The notes beneath the pieces were generated by a model. It was not told where the DNA came from and searched no databases. It saw only the letters and a list, made by a program, of their open reading frames with translations. From Oscillospiraceae bacterium (lineage in GTDB: Bacteria > Bacillota > Clostridia > Oscillospirales > Ruminococcaceae): DNA of 7,488 bases. The translations under genes were made by a program, and so were the position numbers. The stretch covers positions 1 through 7,488 of the forward strand of contig CAADWC010000194.1 of assembly GCA_900752625.1 (NCBI GenBank), written 5' to 3'. This document shows positions 1 to 4,519 of this stretch, one piece after another. Numbering within the stretch: position 1 is the stretch's first letter; each line of letters starts with the position of its first letter.

Positions 1-39
1 CGCGCCGTTCGCTTGCGGCACTCGCTCCCACGCCCAGCC
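1..39. other. GC-rich tract at window edge, possible start of a dispersed repeat
   Basis: About 30 of these 39 bases are G or C, against roughly 40% in the rest of the adhesin gene. In the adhesin frame it reads GWAWERVPQANGA, which does not resemble the acidic beta-strand sequence before it. The minus strand contains GCCG-CAAGCGAA-CGGC, a small potential hairpin. From memory, similar GAGTGCCGCAAGCGAACGGCGC sequences recur in gut Firmicutes assemblies at gene ends and contig boundaries. I could not verify this. It may mark a repeat insertion or assembly join that alters the adhesin C-terminus. Confidence 0.4.
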
Positions 40-3000
40 ATAATATGTATACTTAATTCTCAAGTGCCTGCTGTCAGGTACAGTAAAAGTCAGCTGTGCA
101 GCATATTGGTGACCGGTTTTAGTAAACTCTGCAAAAACGCTGTCGGGTATTACATTATCACCCCAAGTGTAAAATTCGATTTCAATTGAGTATCCATCAG
201 GACAGTTTTCTACTACATTAAATGAATAGCTAGCTTCCCCATTCTGATCAAAGGCAATATTATCTATACTTGAAGAAGGAAATTCACCTGACCATTCACG
301 GTCGCCATTGGGTTTGACATAGTATATTGAACCATTAAGGTATTTTCCGGATTCGCCGTCAAAGTTAACAGTCAAGTTTGAACCTGCCACAGGATTGGTT
401 ATTCTATATTTATTTCCATCTACAGTGATTACGCCTTGCGTTGTTTCCACATCTATAGGTCTTGTATCATCAAAAATATAACTGTATTGATTTGACGGCA
501 AGGGCGTTTCATTTCCGTCAGCGTCAACCTGATAAACCTGGATCGATCGAAGTGCGACCTGTATTGCGCCCGGATCAGTGCAAATATATGCATTTCCTTC
601 GCTATCGTAATACGTTCCGGTCTTGAAAGTGTCCACAAGTGTCAGAGTATCACCTGACGAAAGATCATTTGCGTCCGGGTTTAAGTCGATAGTATAATCA
701 ATATACCCCGCAGCTCCAGTGGTCTGAAGTCCTGTTTTCGCCAGGATGCCCTGCTCTACGCGCTGAGTCTGTTCTATTTCATCATATTTCTCATCAGAAT
801 CCTGAAGACGGTTTGTAAACGAAACAACTCCATCGTTAGCCTCAAGCATTTCATCAAGCTTTTCAGCTTCTATCATAGCACTGTATTTAATAGAGCATTT
901 ATTGCCATTATGAGATGATATTATGAACGTAACAACCTGAGATTCGCCGTCTTCGCTCAGCGTATATCCCTCGCCACCCCACTCGCTATATGAAAGATTG
1001 TATGTAGAACCATAGCCATTTGTCAAAGAAATGCCGCCAGCCTCATACAGTTTTAATCCTGCCGGAAGGGTATCCTTCAATACAATATTGCCGCTTTCGT
1101 AAATGTGATTTTCGTTTACTTCAATACACCACTTGAAGAGATAATATTCCTTTCCGTCAACTGTCACTGTGTCAAGTTCGGACGGTTTCATTTTTGTCGT
1201 GCCCGTAGTCTGATTTGAATAATCGCCGTCCTTTGAATACCACGCATCATATTTTTTATACGGAGCGCTTCCGTCCGGAATGGTATAATCATACGACTGT
1301 TCACTATCCTTATCATTAAAGGACGCCGAATTCTTATATGTAATAACAGCACCGGGCTCAACGCCTGAACAATCTACAATACTGGAATAGGAAATCCGTA
1401 TATTTGCTACATTATCAAAAAACTCATTATCTGCAAAAGAGACGCTGAAACTGCTGTCGCTTTCATTGACAGTATAATAATCATTGCTCAGCAAAACGTA
1501 AGTTCCTGAATCGTCCAAATATTCAATTAAGATATCCTGATCAGCAGAAATATAATGAGAAGCTCCATCGCCGACAACAGTCATAATGTCCTCAAGGGTT
1601 TTACCTCTGAAAACACCATTTTCCTGTTCCAGATTAATTGTCCATGGAATCTCCAAGGTTCCGTCATCGTTATAGATTACCTCTCCCCTGCTTTTGTAAA
1701 CATTGTTTGTAGGGGTGTATTCTGCAGTTTCACTGTCGCTGGCCAAAGAAGTGTCATCTGGGTCAGTTAAATAAGCGTTATTTGTTGTAATATATTTTCC
1801 GCTCACCGAATCAAACTCAGCATCCTCGATCCTATCGGTATTATATGTGATAATGATCTCATTCACTCCGTCAGGAACATTCTTAAATGTAACAGAATCG
1901 CCAGTCTGATCATATTCAATATCGGTAGTTCCGTCTGACGACGTAACCTTAAAAGTACCGTTAGCAATGCCTTCAGCCAACAGGTTATCTGTTACAGTAT
2001 ATCCGTCTAAAGAACCGCTGCCGGTATTGTTTTTAACTTTGATAGTCCACGTATAAGTAGAATCTCCCCAGTTAATTTGATAATACTTATCAAGCGTATA
2101 AGCCTTATCAACTGTAGCAGACGCTTCCTTATAAGAATCTCCGTCAGGAGTTTCAATTCTGGCCGAATTGGAATAATCAGAATCATCCGAAAGAGGAGCG
2201 TCATAAGTAATAGTTATAAACGCATCCTTAACCCCGTCTTTAAAAGTAAGAACGCCGTCAGCCAGTTCATATTTACTTGAGTCAATGCCCGTAATAACCG
2301 TATCTGCTTTTAAAGCAGAATCCGTTATCTTATAACCGCCTAAATCCAGACCATAAGAATTTTCTATAGTTACGGTCCACTGAGCAGTATTGTTATCATA
2401 ATCCGGAGCGCCCGTTTTTGCAATATTGATAGAAGACGGACACCATACATAAATATCGTCATCATCAACCCATGCATCCTGATTGTCGTTAAGCGTAACC
2501 TTATTATGCGCATTTCCGCCGTTTAAAGCAGCATAACCGGGAATCGGCGCTTTATAACTGATTGTAACCGACTTATCATTTAAGCCGCTTGCAAATTCAA
2601 ACCTTCCGGTGTCAGAATTATAGCTTCCCGCTCCCTGAGGGTTTACTTCAAAACCGGAAGCTTCCGAGAACATCTCATCCGTCAGATAATACCCGTCAAG
2701 CAAATCACCTTTAGGGTTATCTACATTAATGGTCCACGTTATAGTTCTGTCTTCATTATTCGTACCGGATTTTTCAACGGTAAGCTTTCTTTCAGGATAT
2801 CCCGGAACTGTAACTGTTACATCTCCAAAGGAAATGTCAACATCCTGATCCATATCAGTATCCGCACGTTTCACATCGGCATCAAACGTAAGAGTACCGC
2901 TTATAGCCTGTCCGCTGTGCTCAGTTAAATAAGCGTCATTAAATTTAATGATTATATACCCGTCCTCTGTTATCACGTAAGTTCCGGATATTACTCCGTT

Positions 3001-3447
3001 ATCATAAACATTTCCGGGTGTAAGATTTCCGTTGCTATCTTGCGGCAGACCTCCTGCGGGTACAACTATATGCGAATCAAGCTTATACTTTATGTAAGGC
3101 TGATACGGATCAATGCTTACATCGTTTACTCCCAATGAATATCCTAAATTAAAAATAACATGCTTAACTTCGCTGTCATCAGTATCCGAGGAGCTGACAA
3201 CTGTTACATCTTTAATATTCGGCTCGAAATAATGTCCGCTACCAATAGCTTCGTCTACATCTATAGCTCCATCAGCAAGCGTAACAACATTATTGTTTTC
3301 AGACGACAGACTTATCGCCGGCATTATAAGACTTGCAGCTACGGAAACCGCTACAAGCAAAGACAGAACAACCGCTGCTATCCCGCGGCGTTTAATACTT
3401 TCGTGCTTTTTCATATACAGCCCGATTTTTCTTTTAAAATCAAGCAT
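1..3447 (-). CDS. Giant secreted surface adhesin with Ig-like repeat modules (3' end outside window)
   Basis: An open frame of 1149 codons running off the window at base 1. Residues 1-22 are a long basic n-region (MLDFKRKIGLYMKKHESIKR onward). A hydrophobic core of about 23-43 follows, giving a Sec signal peptide with possible cleavage after Ala38 or Ser46. Residues about 70-216 resemble the Ig-fold ligand-binding domains of fibrinogen/collagen-binding adhesins (YIKYKLDSHIVVP, ISGTYVITEDGYIIIKFND, ISGTLTFDADV). Six consecutive modules then begin near residues 222, 340, 450, 583, 750 and 900, most carrying a WTI-x-V strand and a GY-x-x-TD motif. Residues about 1028-1149 form another beta-rich segment (YYVKPNGD, TFTVPD). 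The protein is markedly acidic and Asp/Tyr/Thr-rich, typical of cell-wall proteins. No LPXTG sorting signal or membrane anchor is reached, so anchoring cannot be judged. Co-transcription with lepB fits an exported product. The exact ligand is unknown; a pilus-tip or host/fibre-binding role is inference. Confidence 0.9.
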   Translation of the reverse strand, partial: MLDFKRKIGLYMKKHESIKRRGIAAVVLSLLVAVSVAASLIMPAISLSSENNNVVTLADGAIDVDEAIGSGHYFEPNIKDVTVVSSSDTDDSEVKHVIFNLGYSLGVNDVSIDPYQPYIKYKLDSHIVVPAGGLPQDSNGNLTPGNVYDNGVISGTYVITEDGYIIIKFNDAYLTEHSGQAISGTLTFDADVKRADTDMDQDVDISFGDVTVTVPGYPERKLTVEKSGTNNEDRTITWTINVDNPKGDLLDGYYLTDEMFSEASGFEVNPQGAGSYNSDTGRFEFASGLNDKSVTISYKAPIPGYAALNGGNAHNKVTLNDNQDAWVDDDDIYVWCPSSINIAKTGAPDYDNNTAQWTVTIENSYGLDLGGYKITDSALKADTVITGIDSSKYELADGVLTFKDGVKDAFITITYDAPLSDDSDYSNSARIETPDGDSYKEASATVDKAYTLDKYYQINWGDSTYTWTIKVKNNTGSGSLDGYTVTDNLLAEGIANGTFKVTSSDGTTDIEYDQTGDSVTFKNVPDGVNEIIITYNTDRIEDAEFDSVSGKYITTNNAYLTDPDDTSLASDSETAEYTPTNNVYKSRGEVIYNDDGTLEIPWTINLEQENGVFRGKTLEDIMTVVGDGASHYISADQDILIEYLDDSGTYVLLSNDYYTVNESDSSFSVSFADNEFFDNVANIRISYSSIVDCSGVEPGAVITYKNSASFNDKDSEQSYDYTIPDGSAPYKKYDAWYSKDGDYSNQTTGTTKMKPSELDTVTVDGKEYYLFKWCIEVNENHIYESGNIVLKDTLPAGLKLYEAGGISLTNGYGSTYNLSYSEWGGEGYTLSEDGESQVVTFIISSHNGNKCSIKYSAMIEAEKLDEMLEANDGVVSFTNRLQDSDEKYDEIEQTQRVEQGILAKTGLQTTGAAGYIDYTIDLNPDANDLSSGDTLTLVDTFKTGTYYDSEGNAYICTDPGAIQVALRSIQVYQVDADGNETPLPSNQYSYIFDDTRPIDVETTQGVITVDGNKYRITNPVAGSNLTVNFDGESGKYLNGSIYYVKPNGDREWSGEFPSSSIDNIAFDQNGEASYSFNVVENCPDGYSIEIEFYTWGDNVIPDSVFAEFTKTGHQYAAQLTFTVPDSRHLRIKYTYYGWAWERVPQANGA
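394..2784 (-). repeat. Six divergent Ig-like modules in the adhesin with conserved Lys/Trp/Asp/Asn
   Basis: Protein-level tandem repeats, too diverged to be seen as DNA repeats. Numbering from Met1, candidate strand-A lysines are 226, 344, 454, 585, 752 or 754, and 904. The core aromatic residues are Trp238, 357, 467, 602 and 773, replaced by Tyr918 in the last module. The following aspartates are 257, 376, 487, 620, 792 and 939. Late-strand asparagines are 315, 427, 557, 706, 879 and probably 1018. The aromatic-to-Asp spacing is nearly constant (19, 19, 20, 18, 19, 21), strong evidence that the modules share one fold. Lys-Asp-Asn is the arrangement known for CnaA-type intramolecular isopeptide bonds. 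Whether these bonds form here is inferred. Module 5 has a longer segment before its Trp, and the final Asn is the least certain. Confidence 0.7.
1763..1778. repeat. 16-bp exact repeat within the adhesin gene, copy 2
   Basis: The second copy of tcagttaaataagcgt, encoding the AYLT of NNAYLTD at the end of the third module, next to the candidate isopeptide asparagine Asn557. Confidence 0.5.
2921..2936. repeat. 16-bp exact repeat within the adhesin gene, copy 1
   Basis: The sequence tcagttaaataagcgt is identical to 1763-1778, and 19 of 20 bases match when extended. On the minus strand it encodes the AYLT part of NDAYLTE in the N-terminal domain. It may reflect a shared ancestry of the domains or chance plus similar codon choice. 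Confidence 0.5.
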
Positions 3448-3454
3448 ATTAGTT

Positions 3455-3461
3455 CCTCCTT
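3455..3461 (-). promoter_or_regulatory. Strong ribosome binding site of the adhesin gene
   Basis: AAGGAGG on the minus strand, 7 nt before the ATG at 3447-3445, is the strongest Shine-Dalgarno sequence in the window. It fixes the adhesin start at 3447 rather than the internal ATG at 3414 (Met12), which has no such site. High translation of the surface protein is implied. Confidence 0.85.
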
Positions 3462-3483
3462 CCCTCAATGCTCTTTATTTGAT

Positions 3484-4056
3484 CTAGTTGAAAAATCCTA
3501 TTTCCTTTATAGGCCATATTCTTAATGAAACCTTTCCGACCACAGATTCTTCCGATACGCACCCGACTGCCGAAGAACGGCTGTCAATTGAAGTTGACCT
3601 ATTGTCTCCCATTACAAAAATGCGCTCGTCAGGCACCTGATAAGGCAGCTCAATATTGCATTCGCCAAAAGCCTTTTCTGTCAGATACGGCTCGTCAAGC
3701 TGCTTGTCGTTAACAAAAACGTTACCGTTTTCGTCTATATTGATATAATCACCGGAAACGCCTATCACGCGTTTCAGCAAAATTTTATTATTATAATAAA
3801 AAGCAACAATATCTCCGCGCTTGAAATTGCCTGTTTTTCTGCAAACCACAAGCTGATCGTTCATAAGCGTCGGCGCCATACTTGTGCCTGTAACTCTGAG
3901 TACAGGCATAAAAAGCGTCGATACCAGAACCGCCGCTGCCGCAACAACTATAAGCGAGGATATGGTGCTTAAAATAACTTTTCTGAACTCTCTGCGTGAC
4001 TTTACTCTCGAAAGCTCCGCTTCAAGCTGTTTCACCGCAGGAAATTCCTTATTCAT
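3484..4056 (-). CDS. lepB: Type I signal peptidase, P-type (Ser/Lys)
   Basis: A membrane-bound peptidase (EC 3.4.21.89) that removes signal peptides from exported proteins at the outer face of the membrane. Read from the ATG at 4056 it has 190 residues, a normal length for Gram-positive enzymes. A charged cytoplasmic segment comes first (KQLEAELSRVKSRREFRK), then one transmembrane helix at about residues 27-50. The catalytic serine box GTSMAPT follows (Ser59), then KRVIGVSGD with the general-base lysine (Lys95), and MGDNRSTSIDSR (from Met149). Both catalytic residues are present, unlike the inactive SipA-like chaperones of some pilus islands. An upstream in-frame ATG at 4092 would add 12 residues (202 total) but lacks a ribosome binding site. 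The gene overlaps the coiled-coil gene by 8 nt and ends 36 nt before the adhesin start with no terminator between, so it is probably co-transcribed with the adhesin. A dedicated role in adhesin processing is inference; it could also be a general secretory peptidase. Confidence 0.95.
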   Translation of the reverse strand: MNKEFPAVKQLEAELSRVKSRREFRKVILSTISSLIVVAAAAVLVSTLFMPVLRVTGTSMAPTLMNDQLVVCRKTGNFKRGDIVAFYYNNKILLKRVIGVSGDYINIDENGNVFVNDKQLDEPYLTEKAFGECNIELPYQVPDERIFVMGDNRSTSIDSRSSAVGCVSEESVVGKVSLRIWPIKEIGFFN

Positions 4057-4294
4057 CCGACTCAATCTCCGCTCCGACAGCAATCCGAACATTCATTGCC
4101 GAGCAAAGCCCGTCAAGCTGCTTAGACATCCGCATCAGCAGTCCCATAAGCTCCTTTTCAGAGTCCGTCTTTTCTTTAAGCTTCAGCTCCAGCAAATCAT
4201 TTTCGCTGTTTACTCTGTCAAGTTCCTTTTTCATTGCAACCAGCATTTCAAGCAGTTCAGTGCGATTAAGCTTCTGCAACTCCTTATCAGTCAT
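4049..4294 (-). CDS. Small predicted coiled-coil protein, function unknown
   Basis: An 81-residue, highly charged, predominantly helical protein. It opens with MTDKELQKLNRTELLEMLVA (residues 1-20), a short helix-turn-helix-like segment. A heptad-patterned stretch rich in Leu, Glu and Lys follows to about residue 62, and the C-terminus ends in acidic ESDE. There is no signal peptide, membrane segment or cysteine, so a cytoplasmic location is likely. It is the first gene after the strong promoter, and its TAA stop overlaps the likely lepB start (ATGAATAA, 4056-4049), implying translational coupling. From memory, small proteins with a similar LxKLxRxELLEML opening occur beside signal peptidase and sortase/pilin genes in Clostridia. 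I could not verify this. No enzymatic role can be assigned. A scaffold or regulator for the export of the downstream adhesin is possible but speculative. Confidence 0.85.
   Translation of the reverse strand: MTDKELQKLNRTELLEMLVAMKKELDRVNSENDLLELKLKEKTDSEKELMGLLMRMSKQLDGLCSAMNVRIAVGAEIESDE
4067..4070 (-). promoter_or_regulatory. Ribosome binding site favouring the lepB start at 4056
   Basis: GGAG lies 10 nt before the ATG at 4056-4054, with a second GGAG at 4075-4072. The longer alternative ATG at 4092-4090 is preceded by CTCGGCAATGA and has no Shine-Dalgarno match. This decides for the 190-residue form. The site lies within the 3' end of the upstream small gene. Confidence 0.55.
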
Positions 4295-4303
4295 TATAAC
4301 ACG

Positions 4304-4307
4304 CTCC
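4304..4307 (-). promoter_or_regulatory. Ribosome binding site of the small coiled-coil gene
   Basis: GGAG on the minus strand sits 9 nt before the ATG at 4294-4292 and supports that start. The surrounding leader is otherwise almost pure A/T, which makes this GC patch stand out. Confidence 0.7.
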
Positions 4308-4380
4308 GAAGATTGTATAATATAAATAATATAAAAATAAATAACGGTACAAATTCATTATAATTCTTTAATTTATAGTT

Positions 4381-4409
4381 ATTATAGCACTTATAAAAAA
4401 TAAAGTCAA
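4381..4409 (-). promoter_or_regulatory. Strong sigma-A promoter for the coiled-coil/lepB/adhesin operon
   Basis: On the minus strand TTGACT (4409-4404) is followed by exactly 17 bases and then TATAAT (4386-4381). The -10 box is preceded by TGC, giving an extended -10 element (TGnTATAAT). Five of six -35 bases and all six -10 bases match the vegetative consensus. Transcription would begin near 4374, leaving a leader of about 80 nt before the ATG at 4294. The leader is AT-rich with no evident riboswitch-like fold. No operator repeat was recognised over the promoter, so expression may be largely constitutive. That last point is inference. Confidence 0.85.
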
Positions 4410-4519
4410 GACAAAAGCGTTTTTTAAAATTTAACATTAATTAAGGAAAGTTTGAACAACGCCGTCACTATTCACATAAACTTATCCGGCCTTGCATCTG
4501 TCTGTTTTTTCCATAAATA

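Larger units (their letters stand above)
4295..4519. other. AT-rich intergenic region between addA and the adhesin operon
   Basis: This 225-bp gap contains no convincing gene. It is strongly AT-rich from about 4310 to 4445 and holds the minus-strand promoter described separately, followed by a leader of about 80 nt before the small coiled-coil gene. The stretch upstream of the -35 box (about 4411-4445) has A/T tracts and a TTAATTAA palindrome at 4437-4444, and could act as an UP element. I found no clear intrinsic terminator for addA. The best pairing, GCCG with CGGC around 4461-4490, has a loop of about 22 nt and no following T-run. Confidence 0.6.

Noticed and set aside
453..638. Minus-strand 61-codon ORF at 453-638, and the similar 65-codon ORF at 2007-2204
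   Set aside because: They are out-of-frame readings inside the adhesin gene, rich in Ile/Arg/Leu and without ribosome binding sites.
3412..3414. Alternative adhesin start at Met12
   Set aside because: It has no Shine-Dalgarno sequence, whereas the ATG at 3447 has AAGGAGG 7 nt upstream; long basic n-regions are normal for large Gram-positive surface proteins.
1555..3525. Plus-strand ORFs of 64-121 codons at 1555-1770, 2077-2280, 3160-3525 and 3293-3487
   Set aside because: They are antisense to the long adhesin frame, show no family motifs, and are low-complexity shadows of its codon pattern.
4356..4362. Second TATAAT-like box downstream of the main promoter
   Set aside because: It lies in a generally A/T-rich leader and has no matching -35 box at 16-18 bp.
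3884..4363. Plus-strand ORFs of 159 and 109 codons over lepB and the coiled-coil gene
   Set aside because: They are antisense to two well-supported genes, with Ser/Phe-rich sequence typical of a reverse reading of coiled-coil codons.
4461..4490. Possible terminator hairpin GCCG/CGGC downstream of addA
   Set aside because: Only 4 bp of stem around a loop of about 22 nt, and no T-run; not credible as an intrinsic terminator.
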